Assembly: GCA_029553545.1 (NCBI GenBank)
Contig: JAKPKU010000192.1
Coordinates: 1-50,624 of the forward strand
Length of the DNA stretch: 50,624 nt
Reading direction: 5' to 3'
Source: Candidatus Cloacimonadota bacterium
Lineage (GTDB): Bacteria > Cloacimonadota > Cloacimonadia > Cloacimonadales > WRIO01
Shown: positions 8,442 through 17,366 of the stretch, in pieces
Layout: each line of letters starts with the position of its first letter
How positions within the stretch are numbered: the first letter of the stretch is position 1
Made by a program: the position numbers and the translations under genes
Notes under the pieces: model-generated
Databases searched by the model: none
Told to the model about the DNA's origin: nothing
The model's input: the letters and a program-made list of their open reading frames with translations, nothing else

Positions 8442-9587
8442 ATGATTATAGGAAAGCCAGTAGTTTTAATAGTTGACGATGAACCAGTAAACAGACTGAT
8501 TCTTTCAAGATCATTCTATGAAGAGGAATACAGTTTGTTTGAGTGCAGCTCTGGATTTGAAGTAATGGAATTTATAGAACATACTGTACCTGATATTGTG
8601 CTTCTTGATATCATGATGCCAGGCATGGATGGGTTTGAAGTATGTGAAAAGATAAAAAATAATCCAAAAACATTTGATGTGCCTATCCTGCTTATTACCG
8701 CCTTAAATGATAAAATATCTAAACTAAAAGGACTTCAACTTGGAGCTAATGACGTGATAACAAAGCCTTATGATATATTTGAAGTCAAGCTGAGGGTGAG
8801 GCAATATTTAAAGATGCGAGATCTTTTTTTACAAGTAAAAGAAAACAATAATCGCATGAAAAGAGAAATATTAGCAGCAAGAAAGATTCAAATGAACATG
8901 CTTCCCTTGTCTAATCAAGAAGTGAAAAATAGGTATTGCTTTAATTATGAGTATTATCCATGTGAAGACTTAGGCGGAGACTTTCTTGATTTTATCAAAA
9001 TATCTGAATCACAGTATCTTTTTTATCTTGCTGATGTGTCAGGGCATGGGGTTGCATCATCTCTGGTAACAGTTTTTCTTAAAGAATTCTTTAATCAATA
9101 TCTAAAGAAAATTGCTATAAGCCCACGTCCAAGTAATATACTTGAACAATTGAATAAGGCATTGATCAATGTCAATTTTGTTGATAAGTATTTGACTATG
9201 TTTTTAGGTATTTTGAATGTTAAAGATAATACATTAAATTGGAGCTCTGCAGGTCCAAATGTGTTTCCAGTAATGTTTAATAATGAGGAATTTGTCGAAT
9301 TAGAAAACTCAGCCTTAGCTTTAGGCTGGTGGGAAGATGCTGAATTTGAAGATTATTGTATTAGTTTTCCTGAAAAAGGAGCGCTAATTTGCTACTCAGA
9401 TGCTGCAATTGAAATAAAGAATTCAGAAGGTGAGCAGTTGGGTAGAGAAGGCTTGATTGAAGTGTTAAAAGCCAATAAATCTTATGAAAATTTGGATTTT
9501 CAAAACGTCTTGCATAGCTTATTAGACTATGGTAATTCATTGGCTCTTGATGATGATTTGACCCTTGTTGGTATAAAAAGGAGATAG
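8442..9587 (+). CDS. Response regulator with C-terminal PP2C/RsbU-type serine phosphatase
   Basis: The receiver domain (about residues 1-120) has the acidic pair VDDEP, the phosphoacceptor in [12 protein letters not shown] (D56), the Thr position in LLITA and the conserved Lys in TKPYD. A short coiled linker leads to a SpoIIE/RsbU phosphatase domain (about 150-381) with metal-binding DLGGDFLDF and [11 protein letters not shown]. Family knowledge suggests dephosphorylation of an anti-sigma-factor antagonist or similar phosphoprotein, controlled by an unidentified kinase. I chose the ATG at 8442 over the in-frame TTG at 8427 because GAGAGGTG lies between them at the right spacing. No sensor kinase gene is in the window. 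Confidence 0.87.
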   Translation: MIIGKPVVLIVDDEPVNRLILSRSFYEEEYSLFECSSGFEVMEFIEHTVPDIVLLDIMMPGMDGFEVCEKIKNNPKTFDVPILLITALNDKISKLKGLQLGANDVITKPYDIFEVKLRVRQYLKMRDLFLQVKENNNRMKREILAARKIQMNMLPLSNQEVKNRYCFNYEYYPCEDLGGDFLDFIKISESQYLFYLADVSGHGVASSLVTVFLKEFFNQYLKKIAISPRPSNILEQLNKALINVNFVDKYLTMFLGILNVKDNTLNWSSAGPNVFPVMFNNEEFVELENSALALGWWEDAEFEDYCISFPEKGALICYSDAAIEIKNSEGEQLGREGLIEVLKANKSYENLDFQNVLHSLLDYGNSLALDDDLTLVGIKRR

Positions 9588-9592
9588 AAGAT

Positions 9593-9784
9593 ATGGAATG
9601 TAACAATGTTCAACCATGTAATTGTACATATCCATGCCCAAGACATGGCAAATGTTGTGAATGTATAGCTTCGCATAGAGTAAATGGCGAATTACCAGCT
9701 TGCTATTTTCCAGCTGAAGCAGAGAAAACTTATAACCGCTCGATAGAATATTATATGCAATTAAAAAAAGAAGGTAAATTATAA
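9593..9784 (+). CDS. Small cysteine-rich DUF6485-like protein
   Basis: This 63-residue protein has eight cysteines, clustered as [20 protein letters not shown] and ECIASHR, with a further Cys before [17 protein letters not shown]. The pattern suits zinc or other metal binding. It resembles the short DUF6485 family common in anaerobes. That match is from memory of the family pattern and the function is unknown. It lies 5 bases after the phosphatase gene and 1 base before ribBA, so it is almost certainly cotranscribed. Confidence 0.75.
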   Translation: MECNNVQPCNCTYPCPRHGKCCECIASHRVNGELPACYFPAEAEKTYNRSIEYYMQLKKEGKL

Positions 9785-9785
9785 A

Positions 9786-10997
9786 ATGGGTGAATTTGAA
9801 TTTTCAAGTATTGAATATGCTGTTGAAGAACTTAAAAAAGGTCGATTAATCATCGTCGTCGATGATGAAGGTAGGGAAAATGAAGGTGATTTAGTTGGAA
9901 TAGCCGAGCTAATGACCCCAGAAAATGTCAATTTTATGATTAGTCAGGCAAAGGGACTTTTGTGTGCACCAATAACAAAAGCAACTGCCCAAAGGCTCGA
10001 TATTAACTTAATGACTGAAAAGAATACCGATCGACATGGGACAAAGTTTACCATCAGTGTTGATGCATCACATGGTACAACAACAGGGATCTCAGCATTT
10101 GAGCGCTCAATTACCTTGCGAGAGCTTGCCAAACAAAGTGCTACAAAAGAAGACTTTATCAGACCAGGACACGTTTTCCCTCTTATTGCAGAAGATGGTG
10201 GAGTGTTAAAACGTGCAGGGCACACTGAAGCTGCTGTAGATTTGGCACGAATTGCACAGATGCAGCCAGCAGGAGCTATTTGTGAAATAATTAATCAAGA
10301 TGGGACTATGGCAAGACTGCCTGAGCTTTATGAATTTTCTAAAAAGCATAGTTTGCCCCTGATTACTATAAAAGATTTGATATCATATAGGCTTAATCAT
10401 GAAAGCCTTGTTAAAATGGCTTCAGAAGCTAATCTCCCAACAGAATATGGCGAGTTTATTATTAGAACTTACGAAAGTACAGTAAGTAATGAATATCATA
10501 TTGCACTGATTATGGGAGATGTAAATCATGATGAACCGACCTTGGTTCGTGTGCACTCTGAATGTTTGACTGGCGATGCACTACATTCATTACGTTGCGA
10601 TTGTGGTCAGCAACTTGCCTCTGCTATGAGAACAATTGCCAATGAAGGCAAGGGCGTCCTTCTTTATATGAAGCAAGAGGGCAGAGGTATTGGGCTTATC
10701 AATAAAATTCGTGCATATCACCTGCAAGATAATGGCAGAGATACTGTGCAGGCTAATATCGAGCTGGGCTTCAATGCGGATTTGCGTGATTATGGTATTG
10801 GTGCACAAATATTAAAAGCTATAGGTTTAAATAAAATTCGTTTACTTACAAATAACCCCAAAAAGCTCGTTGGGCTTGATGGATATGGACTTGAAATTGT
10901 CGAAAGGGTTCCAATAGAAATACATCCTAATGATGTTAATCATCACTACTTAAAAACTAAAAAAGACAAGATGGGGCATATACTGAATGAAGTTTAA
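9786..10997 (+). CDS. ribBA: Bifunctional 3,4-dihydroxy-2-butanone-4-phosphate synthase / GTP cyclohydrolase II
   Basis: This 403-residue riboflavin-pathway enzyme has two domains. The N-terminal RibB domain (about 1-200) has the acidic loop [24 protein letters not shown] and RPGHVFPL...[11 protein letters not shown]. It makes the four-carbon unit from ribulose 5-phosphate. The C-terminal RibA domain (about 205-400) has the zinc ligands in [14 protein letters not shown], then KQEGRGIGL and LLTNNPKK; it opens GTP. No other rib genes or FMN riboswitch are seen here. Flavin supply is relevant to the flavin-rich Nqr-type complex of this genome. Confidence 0.96.
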   Translation: MGEFEFSSIEYAVEELKKGRLIIVVDDEGRENEGDLVGIAELMTPENVNFMISQAKGLLCAPITKATAQRLDINLMTEKNTDRHGTKFTISVDASHGTTTGISAFERSITLRELAKQSATKEDFIRPGHVFPLIAEDGGVLKRAGHTEAAVDLARIAQMQPAGAICEIINQDGTMARLPELYEFSKKHSLPLITIKDLISYRLNHESLVKMASEANLPTEYGEFIIRTYESTVSNEYHIALIMGDVNHDEPTLVRVHSECLTGDALHSLRCDCGQQLASAMRTIANEGKGVLLYMKQEGRGIGLINKIRAYHLQDNGRDTVQANIELGFNADLRDYGIGAQILKAIGLNKIRLLTNNPKKLVGLDGYGLEIVERVPIEIHPNDVNHHYLKTKKDKMGHILNEV

Positions 10998-11706
10998 AAA
11001 ACACTTTTTATTTCTATGTTTGTTGATCATTCCTTTATTGTTATTGGCAAAAGTCACATATCCCAAACCTGTAGGTTTTGTTAATGACTTTGCAGGAGTG
11101 TTAAGCTCTGAAACGAAGCTTGAATTAGATAATCTACTGACAGAGCTGCGAGAAAAAACAAATGTAGATATTGCAGTTGTCACTGTAGATAATATGCAGG
11201 GCTTGGACAGAGATACTTATGCTGTCGAGCTTTTTAAAGAGTGGAAAATTGGTTCTAAGAATGACGAAGGTTTGCTGTTCTTATTAGCAAAAGAAGAAAG
11301 GCAGACAAAGGTCGAAGTTGGATATGGGCTTGAGGGCTTGATTAATGATGCAAAGGCAGGCAGAGTGCTTGATGAATATGCAGTGCCTTTCTTCAAGAAA
11401 AATGACTTCGATAGTGGATTGAAAAGTGCAACAATTGTTTTTAGTGAGATCATTGCTAATGACAAAGGTGTAACCCTTACTGGTGTGGCAGAAGTAACGC
11501 AAGTAGATGAAAAGTCTTCATCAAGCACAGGTCTGCTCGTAGTATTAGGAATAATTATTTTTCTTACTATAATTACCAGAGGGCGATTCTTGTTTTGGCT
11601 GCTATTATTATTGAGTCGTGGTGGTGGTGGATCATCAAGAGGTGGTGGTTTTGGTGGCTTTGGTGGTGGTTCATCAGGTGGTGGCGGTGCTGGTCGTAGT
11701 TTTTAA
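10987..11706 (+). CDS. TPM-domain (YgcG-like) exported membrane protein
   Basis: This 239-residue protein has a signal peptide (residues 1-22). A TPM/Psb32-like domain (about 25-150) shows [42 protein letters not shown] and [14 protein letters not shown] hydrophobic segment (about 180-205) and a Gly/Ser-rich tail ending GGGGAGRSF follow. Related proteins are periplasm-facing and linked to membrane-protein quality control or phosphatase activity; function here is open. It overlaps ribBA by 11 bases. Confidence 0.82.
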   Translation: MKFKKHFLFLCLLIIPLLLLAKVTYPKPVGFVNDFAGVLSSETKLELDNLLTELREKTNVDIAVVTVDNMQGLDRDTYAVELFKEWKIGSKNDEGLLFLLAKEERQTKVEVGYGLEGLINDAKAGRVLDEYAVPFFKKNDFDSGLKSATIVFSEIIANDKGVTLTGVAEVTQVDEKSSSSTGLLVVLGIIIFLTIITRGRFLFWLLLLLSRGGGGSSRGGGFGGFGGGSSGGGGAGRSF

Positions 11707-11742
11707 TAATTGATTTAACATAGATATTAATAAGGAGTTTTT

Positions 11743-12339
11743 ATGTTTTTTCTTATAGGTTTACTAAAATTTATTATCATATTATTGGCAAATATTGGCA
11801 TTGGATATTTGATTAATTCTGCATTCTACTGCTACTTCTTTTGTGAAAAGCAGAAATATTTATTCGGATACAAAATCCCTTTTACACCTGGTTTAATTAT
11901 AAGAAAAAAGAAATGGTTGATAAAAAAGCTGACAGAATTAGTCGAGCAATACCTGGATTATGCTATTGATGAAGATGATCGCAATAACTACTTAGCAAGA
12001 TTTGAGGATAAGCTGTTTGAAACAATGCATGACTCTATTAATCAGTTTTTTTCAAATAAAAAGATCCCAGGCTTTATGAAAAATCTATTGGCTAATTGGT
12101 CTGAAAAACTCGCTAAAGCACTGGTGAAGAAGATAGCAAGAGAGTTTATTCCTTTCTTGATTTTTAACATGGATATTAAAGGTAAAATAGATTCTCTCAA
12201 TGAGAAAATTGATATTAGCATTATCAAAAGTTACTTTAAAGAATATGTGTATAAATACGTTTTATACTTCTCTTATACATGTTTTGGGCTGATAGGTATC
12301 TATAATGCTATACTATACGCTGTTCTTAGATTATTTTAA
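11743..12339 (+). CDS. DUF445-like membrane protein
   Basis: This 198-residue protein has an N-terminal transmembrane helix. The segment YLFGYKIPFTPGLIIRKK, centred near residue 50, resembles the region of DUF445/YheB-family proteins where FRP-x-GLIPK is usual. A mainly helical, charged middle and a C-terminal transmembrane helix (about 172-196) follow. AAGGAG precedes the ATG. The family has no firm biochemical role. The assignment rests on pattern and topology only. Confidence 0.6.
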   Translation: MFFLIGLLKFIIILLANIGIGYLINSAFYCYFFCEKQKYLFGYKIPFTPGLIIRKKKWLIKKLTELVEQYLDYAIDEDDRNNYLARFEDKLFETMHDSINQFFSNKKIPGFMKNLLANWSEKLAKALVKKIAREFIPFLIFNMDIKGKIDSLNEKIDISIIKSYFKEYVYKYVLYFSYTCFGLIGIYNAILYAVLRLF

Positions 12340-12362
12340 AAAATATAATAAAAGGAGTATTT

Positions 12363-13010
12363 ATGCCACAGATTATTGATGCAAAAACTGCAGCATCTTT
12401 GATTAAAGAAAATGAGCGCATTATGTTCGGCTCTTTTCTTGCTGTTGGATGTGCAGAAACAATTATTGATGAGATTGTCAAGCTTGGAACTAAAGACTTG
12501 CACCTTATTTGTATAGCATCTGATTATGAGGATAGGGGTGTTGGCAAGTTGTTGTCAAAGAAACAATTTAAGTCTGCACAAGTATCACATCTCGGTACAA
12601 ACAAAGCAATACAAGATCAGTATAACAATGGTGAAATCCAAGTTGAAATGATCCCTCAAGGAACATTAATGGAAAGAATTCGTGCAAAGGGCGCAGGACT
12701 TGGCGGTGTATTAACCCCAACAGGCTTAGGAACCGTGGTTGAAGAAGGAAAAGATGTGCTGACAATCGATGGCAATCAGTTTATTTTAGAAAAACCTATC
12801 AGTGCTGATTGGGCAATTATCAAGGCAGAAAAGGCTGATAAAATGGGTAACTTGGTCTATAGTAAAACAGCAAGAAACTCTAATCCCGTTATGGCAACTG
12901 CTGCAGAAAAAGTGATAGTTGAAGTTAGCGAGATTGTTGAAATTGGTGATATTAATCCAGAAGATGTTGTTACACCTGGCATCTTTATAGACTATATTAT
13001 CAAAGCTTGA
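12363..13010 (+). CDS. 3-oxoacid/acetate CoA-transferase subunit A
   Basis: This 215-residue alpha subunit belongs to the class I CoA-transferases (AtoD/ScoA/CtfA type). GSFLAVGCAETIIDE near the start replaces the usual GGF-x-x-G-x-P glycine motif. LTPTGLGTVVEEGK and ADWAIIKAEKADKMGNLVYSKTARN are family blocks. With the beta subunit 10 bases downstream it would move CoA between acetate or acetoacetate and butyrate or related acids, fitting amino-acid fermentation. Acyl specificity cannot be read from the sequence. It has a good AAGGAG site. Confidence 0.9.
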   Translation: MPQIIDAKTAASLIKENERIMFGSFLAVGCAETIIDEIVKLGTKDLHLICIASDYEDRGVGKLLSKKQFKSAQVSHLGTNKAIQDQYNNGEIQVEMIPQGTLMERIRAKGAGLGGVLTPTGLGTVVEEGKDVLTIDGNQFILEKPISADWAIIKAEKADKMGNLVYSKTARNSNPVMATAAEKVIVEVSEIVEIGDINPEDVVTPGIFIDYIIKA

Positions 13011-13020
13011 GGAGGAAACA

Positions 13021-13692
13021 ATGGATCGAAATGATAAGAATTATAAAAGAACATTAATCGGAAAACGCATTGCTAAAGAATTAAAAGATGGCGATTGGTG
13101 TAATCTCGGTATTGGCTTGCCAACAGAAGTGGCAAACCATATACCTGAAGGCACTTCTGTTTTTTTTCAAACTGAAAATGGTATGATGGGCGTTGGACCT
13201 GCTCCTGCACAGGGCGAAGAAGATAAGGATTTGATTAATGCAGGTGGTGGCTTTATTACCGCTATCCCTGGTGCTTGCTATTTTGACTCTTGTATTAGCT
13301 TTGGCATTATTCGCGGCGGTCATCTTGATATGACTGTGCTTGGTGGATTGCAAGTGGATGAACAAGGTAATCTTGCAAACTGGATGATACCTGGGAAAAT
13401 GGTGCCAGGAATGGGTGGCGCAATGGATTTAGTGACTGGCGCAAAAAAAGTTGTTGTTGCAATGGAACATACTGATAAACATGGCAATGCAAAACTTCTC
13501 AAGAATTGCTGTCTTCCCCTTACTGCTAAAGAAAAGGTTAACCTTATTGTTACAGATATGGCTGTTATAGAGATTAAAGACAAAAGAATGCACTTGATTG
13601 AAATAGCTGAAGGACTAACTGTTGATGATGTGATTAAGGCAACTGAACCTGAACTTGTCTTACCAAAAGAAATAAAGTACTTTAGTATTTAA
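13021..13692 (+). CDS. 3-oxoacid/acetate CoA-transferase subunit B
   Basis: This 223-residue beta subunit carries the catalytic glutamate in TENGMMGVGPAP (E52), where SENG(I/L)xGxGP is usual. GGGFITAIPGACYFDS, RGGHLDMTVLGGLQVDEQGNLANW and GAMDLVTGAKKVVVAMEH are highly typical. AGGAGG lies at ideal spacing before the ATG. It forms the active enzyme with the adjacent alpha subunit. A strong terminator follows at 13704, so this is the last gene of its transcript. Confidence 0.93.
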   Translation: MDRNDKNYKRTLIGKRIAKELKDGDWCNLGIGLPTEVANHIPEGTSVFFQTENGMMGVGPAPAQGEEDKDLINAGGGFITAIPGACYFDSCISFGIIRGGHLDMTVLGGLQVDEQGNLANWMIPGKMVPGMGGAMDLVTGAKKVVVAMEHTDKHGNAKLLKNCCLPLTAKEKVNLIVTDMAVIEIKDKRMHLIEIAEGLTVDDVIKATEPELVLPKEIKYFSI

Positions 13693-13703
13693 AGAAACAA
13701 TAA

Positions 13704-13733
13704 AAAGAATGCCATCAGGCATTCTTTTTTTTT
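13704..13733 (+). terminator. Rho-independent terminator after CoA-transferase genes
   Basis: A perfect stem AAGAATGCC / GGCATTCTT with an ATCA loop is followed by a run of T residues. Confidence 0.92.
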
Positions 13734-13756
13734 ATATTTGAAAGCATAGATAGAAG

Positions 13757-14287
13757 ATGAATAATCAATTTATTCTTATAGGCTTTATGGGAGCAGGAAA
13801 AAGCTATTTAGGTAGTAGATTGAGTTATCTATTTAACTATAATTTGGTAGATATTGATTTGGAAATAGAAAAAGATGAGGGTATTAGAATACCAACCATT
13901 TTTGCAAATTATGGAGAAGATTATTTTCGAACAAAAGAAAGTGAACTCTTTAAGTATTTTATTCAGAAAAACCATACTATTCTATCTTGTGGTGGCGGTC
14001 TAACCGAAAACATTGAGAATAGAAAAATTATCAAAGCATCTAACTCTATTGTTATTTTTCTTGACCCTGAATGGGACATTATTTGGGAACGAATAAAAAG
14101 ATCTGATCGCCCTTTTGTGCGGGGTAAAAACAAGAATGATGTATATCAATTGTGGGAAAAGAGAATACCTAATTATCTTGACTGTGCTACAGTAAGATTT
14201 CAAAACCAAAATGCAATCGATGTACTATTGGAGCAGCTTGTTGACTGTCATGACGCCGTACAGTTTATTAATTATTTATTACAATGA
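13757..14287 (+). CDS. aroK: Shikimate kinase
   Basis: This 176-residue enzyme phosphorylates shikimate with ATP in chorismate synthesis. The P-loop is GFMGAGKS (residues 9-16). DIDLEIE supplies the Mg2+/shikimate Asp, and YFRTKE and SCGGGL are the shikimate-binding signatures. RSDRPFVRG is the lid arginine segment. The other shikimate gene here, aroB, is about 9 kb away on the opposite strand. The start overlaps nothing upstream; the stop overlaps the Nudix gene by 4 bases. Confidence 0.93.
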   Translation: MNNQFILIGFMGAGKSYLGSRLSYLFNYNLVDIDLEIEKDEGIRIPTIFANYGEDYFRTKESELFKYFIQKNHTILSCGGGLTENIENRKIIKASNSIVIFLDPEWDIIWERIKRSDRPFVRGKNKNDVYQLWEKRIPNYLDCATVRFQNQNAIDVLLEQLVDCHDAVQFINYLLQ

Positions 14288-15042
14288 TGACAAAGCTATT
14301 TGAATTATCGTTTATTAATAATTGGAAGCCACAGGATATTGTGCTCAAACAAATTGAGGGTAAAAGAGAGTTTCCCGCATCTATACGAGAAATGATTGAA
14401 AAAGAATGGGCAATTGTTAGTAAGAATAATCCTCACATTTATGATGGCGAATGCTATTCATTGATTGATGCAAAAACACTAAACAAGCAACTAATTTGTA
14501 TAGTTCAAGAGTGCTCGTACAAAGACTTTATCGGCACAAATATCAAGAATATTGAGAGTATTAAAGACATGTCTCTGCTGGCAAATGCCTTAGCAGCTTG
14601 CGTGATTATTAAAACAGCAGATGATTGTATTGTCGTCGGTAAAAGGAGCGGGCTATTGGCTGAAAACAAAAGCGAATGGCATATCATTGGCGGGACTTTA
14701 GAATCAAAGAATAATATGCCTGAAAGCCCATTTGAATTGATTCATAAAGAAATAAATGAAGAATTGGGCATGCCTGAGAAGTATATAATAAACTTGCGCT
14801 GTATCGGAATGGGCAGGGCTTTCCATAATAATAAGCCTGAGTTTTTGATGGCATGTGATACACCATTATCAAATACACAAGTTGCAAAACTTTACCAAAA
14901 TGCAAGCCATAAATACGAACATGACTGTATTGAGTTTATAAAACCAGCAGACATTAATCAATTTGCTGAGAATAATAGGTTTTCGCCTATTGGATTAGCA
15001 GCACTTGCTTGCGCAGAGATTTATAAAATTAAGGAGATGTAA
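14284..15042 (+). CDS. Nudix hydrolase (NUDT22-like)
   Basis: This 252-residue protein has an N-terminal region of about 95 residues and a Nudix domain. The Nudix box is recognisable in GGTLESKNNMPESPFELIHK and EINEELGM. The terminal core fits E-x7-(R/K)E-U-x-EE-x-GU with Lys for Arg, and there is a small insertion after the glycines. Domain order and size recall UDP-sugar hydrolases of the NUDT22 type, but the substrate is unknown. Translation may start at 14284 or the adjacent ATG at 14287; the overlap with aroK implies coupling. Confidence 0.75.
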   Translation: MMTKLFELSFINNWKPQDIVLKQIEGKREFPASIREMIEKEWAIVSKNNPHIYDGECYSLIDAKTLNKQLICIVQECSYKDFIGTNIKNIESIKDMSLLANALAACVIIKTADDCIVVGKRSGLLAENKSEWHIIGGTLESKNNMPESPFELIHKEINEELGMPEKYIINLRCIGMGRAFHNNKPEFLMACDTPLSNTQVAKLYQNASHKYEHDCIEFIKPADINQFAENNRFSPIGLAALACAEIYKIKEM

Positions 15043-15043
15043 A

Positions 15044-16336
15044 TTGGATAACGAGTTTAAATATCTGCCATTATCAGAAAAGTATAGACCGAAGAACCTT
15101 GAAAGCGTAATAGGGCAAAATCATCTACTACAGCAAGATTCAATACTAAAATCGATGATTTCTTCAGGTATTTTTCACTCATTAATTTTATGGGGACCTC
15201 CAGGATCAGGAAAAACTACTATTGCAAGGCTTATCGAAAGCTATACAAACTTTCCTTTTATCGCTTTTAGTGCCGTATTATCAGGCATTAAAGAAGTAAA
15301 AGAAGTGATGAAAACAGCCGAAATACATATGAAAGAAAACCACCAGCCAACTATTCTTTTTATTGATGAAATACATCGCTTTAATCGCTCTCAGCAAGAT
15401 GCTTTCTTGCCTTTTGTTGAGTCTGGGGCAATTATTTTAATCGGTGCTACAACAGAAAACCCTTCTTTTTTTATTATTTCTGCCCTTCTTTCTCGTTGCC
15501 ATGTTTTAGTATTAAATGGGCTTTCAGAAGATGAGATAAGGACAATAATCCTAAATATCCTTAATGCAGAAAACAAGATGGATGATTTTACAGATGATGC
15601 AATTGATTTAATTGTCGCCTTATCTGGTGGTGATGCGCGAAAAGCTCTTAATATAATAGATATTCTTTTTAAGCAGGATAACTTAGCAAAGCCTTATCAG
15701 CGCAGCTTTTTAGAAAAGTATTTAGCAAAAAAGGCTATGCTCTATGATAAATCAGGTGAGGAACATTATAATTTAATCTCCGCACTGCATAAATCACTGC
15801 GTGGCTCAGACCCACAAGCTGGGCTGTATTGGTTAGCTCGTATGCTTGAATCAGGCGAAGATCCTATGTATATAGCTCGTCGCTTAACACGGTTTGCTTC
15901 TGAAGATATTGGTCTGGCTGACCCTCAAGCATTAGTGCAAGCAATTGCTGTAAAAGAAGCTGTGCATTTTATAGGCATGCCAGAATGTACGGTACATCTG
16001 TCGCAGTTAGTGGTGTATTTAGCCACTGCTCCCAAAAGTAATGCAATTTATAAAGCATATTTACAGGTAAAAGAAGACGCAAAAAAGACAGGTCATTTGC
16101 CAGTTCCCCTTCATATTAGAAATGCACCAACAAAATTGATGAAAGATTTGGACTATGGAAAAGAATATCAATATGATCATGATTTTAAATATAAGTATTA
16201 TTATCAAAAGTATTTTCCAGATCAAATGCCTGAAAAGCAATACTATACACCTTCTTCATTTGGCTTTGAAAAAGACATCCAAAAGCGTATTGCTTGGTGG
16301 AAGAAACTAAAAGATGAACAAATTAAAGAAAAATAA
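15044..16336 (+). CDS. rarA: Replication-associated recombination AAA+ ATPase RarA/MgsA
   Basis: This 430-residue cytoplasmic ATPase acts at stalled replication forks. It has PLSEKYRPKNLESVIGQNHLL at the start, Walker A GPPGSGKTT, Walker B LFIDEIHRFN, the sensor block GATTENPSF and C-terminal tetramerisation and MgsA domains (LYWLARMLESGEDPMYIARR). I chose a TTG start at 15044: AAGGAG at 15031-15036 sits 7 bases upstream, inside the end of the Nudix gene. The longer in-frame alternative from 15005 adds a basic stretch not typical of the family. The gene closes the aroK-Nudix-rarA run. Confidence 0.9.
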   Translation: MDNEFKYLPLSEKYRPKNLESVIGQNHLLQQDSILKSMISSGIFHSLILWGPPGSGKTTIARLIESYTNFPFIAFSAVLSGIKEVKEVMKTAEIHMKENHQPTILFIDEIHRFNRSQQDAFLPFVESGAIILIGATTENPSFFIISALLSRCHVLVLNGLSEDEIRTIILNILNAENKMDDFTDDAIDLIVALSGGDARKALNIIDILFKQDNLAKPYQRSFLEKYLAKKAMLYDKSGEEHYNLISALHKSLRGSDPQAGLYWLARMLESGEDPMYIARRLTRFASEDIGLADPQALVQAIAVKEAVHFIGMPECTVHLSQLVVYLATAPKSNAIYKAYLQVKEDAKKTGHLPVPLHIRNAPTKLMKDLDYGKEYQYDHDFKYKYYYQKYFPDQMPEKQYYTPSSFGFEKDIQKRIAWWKKLKDEQIKEK

Positions 16337-16344
16337 AATATATC

Positions 16345-16373
16345 TTGACTTTATTATTGGTCTTTGATATATT
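16345..16373 (+). promoter_or_regulatory. Promoter of the DUF3332-like lipoprotein gene
   Basis: TTGACT (16345-16350), an exact 17-base spacer and TATATT (16368-16373) form a near-consensus sigma70-like promoter 28 bases before the start codon. Confidence 0.7.
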
Positions 16374-16400
16374 TGTACAAAAATAAAATGGAGGTTTCTA

Positions 16401-16898
16401 ATGAAACGAATCAAAAAACTCGTAGTCGTACTCTTACTGATCAGCATTTTATCAGTAACATTGTCAGGTTGTTATGGCAAGTTTGCGCTTACAAGAAAAA
16501 TCTATCAAATCAACGGTAGTGTCAGCGGTGACAAATTCATCCAATCTATTGTTATGTGGGTATTATTCTTTGTGCCTGTATACCAAGCATGTGGATTCTT
16601 GGATTATGCATTACTTAATGTAATTGAGTTCTGGACAGGTTCAAATCCTCTCGCTATGAATGAGACAGAGCAAGAGATTAAGTATTATGCTGAAGATGGA
16701 AGAAATATCAAAGTCGTTACAACTCAAAATCGCTATGATATCTATGACTTAGATAATGAAACAAACAATGTTTCTTTCGTATTCAATACAGATAATGAGA
16801 CTTGGATGCTTGAAAAAGATGGCAAATTAATCACAATCGTTGATGGTAACAAATTCTTTGATGTTGATGGTAGTTTAGTAAACATCGCAAGAATGTAA
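16401..16898 (+). CDS. DUF3332-like lipoprotein
   Basis: This 165-residue protein has a lipoprotein signal peptide ending LSGC (Cys24). The following block GKFALTRKIYQINGSVSGDK, the hydrophobic stretch SIVMWVLFFVPVYQACGFLDY and NVIEFWTGSNPLA match the small DUF3332 family of envelope lipoproteins as I remember it. The function is unknown. It is a single-gene unit between a clear promoter and terminator, with a strong GGAGG site, which suggests high expression. Confidence 0.75.
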   Translation: MKRIKKLVVVLLLISILSVTLSGCYGKFALTRKIYQINGSVSGDKFIQSIVMWVLFFVPVYQACGFLDYALLNVIEFWTGSNPLAMNETEQEIKYYAEDGRNIKVVTTQNRYDIYDLDNETNNVSFVFNTDNETWMLEKDGKLITIVDGNKFFDVDGSLVNIARM

Positions 16899-16916
16899 AT
16901 TATTAGAAATTTTAGC

Positions 16917-16943
16917 AAAGGCAGGATATTCCTGCCTTTTTTT
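16917..16943 (+). terminator. Rho-independent terminator after the lipoprotein gene
   Basis: The stem AAAGGCAGG / CCTGCCTTT with a small loop is followed by a T-run. Confidence 0.92.
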
Positions 16944-16981
16944 ATTTCATTTAAATTCTTAATAACTTATAGCAGAATAAA

Positions 16982-17116
16982 ACAGAATCATAAATAAAAA
17001 ACAACAGCCTCTATATATAGGGCTTAGAAAATGGTGTTTTTCGAAAACTATTTTCACCTAAATCAGCAGATACCTACTACGAACGGGTTTAGAGGTGATT
17101 TTTTTTACTGTACCAA
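16982..17116 (+). repeat. Dispersed repeat body, internal copy
   Basis: This stretch matches the minus strand of 231-352 over its whole body, and its first 38 bases match 50449-50486 at the right end with about two changes. The 138-bp outer module of the end copies is absent. A short frame from 17029 keeps the peptide FFENYFHLNQQIPTT. The gap 16899-17366 otherwise holds only the lipoprotein terminator and AT-rich DNA. Confidence 0.8.
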
Positions 17117-17366
17117 AATGTGTCCTTAGTTTATCCAAATCAATTACATCTCATTTTTCAGCATTCTTCAACTTTGTAAAACTAAATTATATATATTTTA
17201 ATATGAAAAAAGGCACACCGCAGCTTTATTTTTTTTTACAAATTGCAATAATTTATTGTCCAATAGTTCCCTAAAAATTAAAATATCATAGAATTAGTAA
17301 AAAATGGTTGACTTTTTTTTAAAAAATGTTTTTATCAACATAATATTATTTTATGGAGAGTGTATT

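Noticed and set aside
15005-15043. Longer N-terminus for rarA
   Set aside because: The AAGGAG site at 15031-15036 and the family-typical N-terminus favour the TTG at 15044.
17304-17366. Longer N-terminus for the amidohydrolase
   Set aside because: The stretch is Phe/Asn/Ile-rich, contains a promoter-like TTGACT and lacks a ribosome site; ATG 17367 has one.
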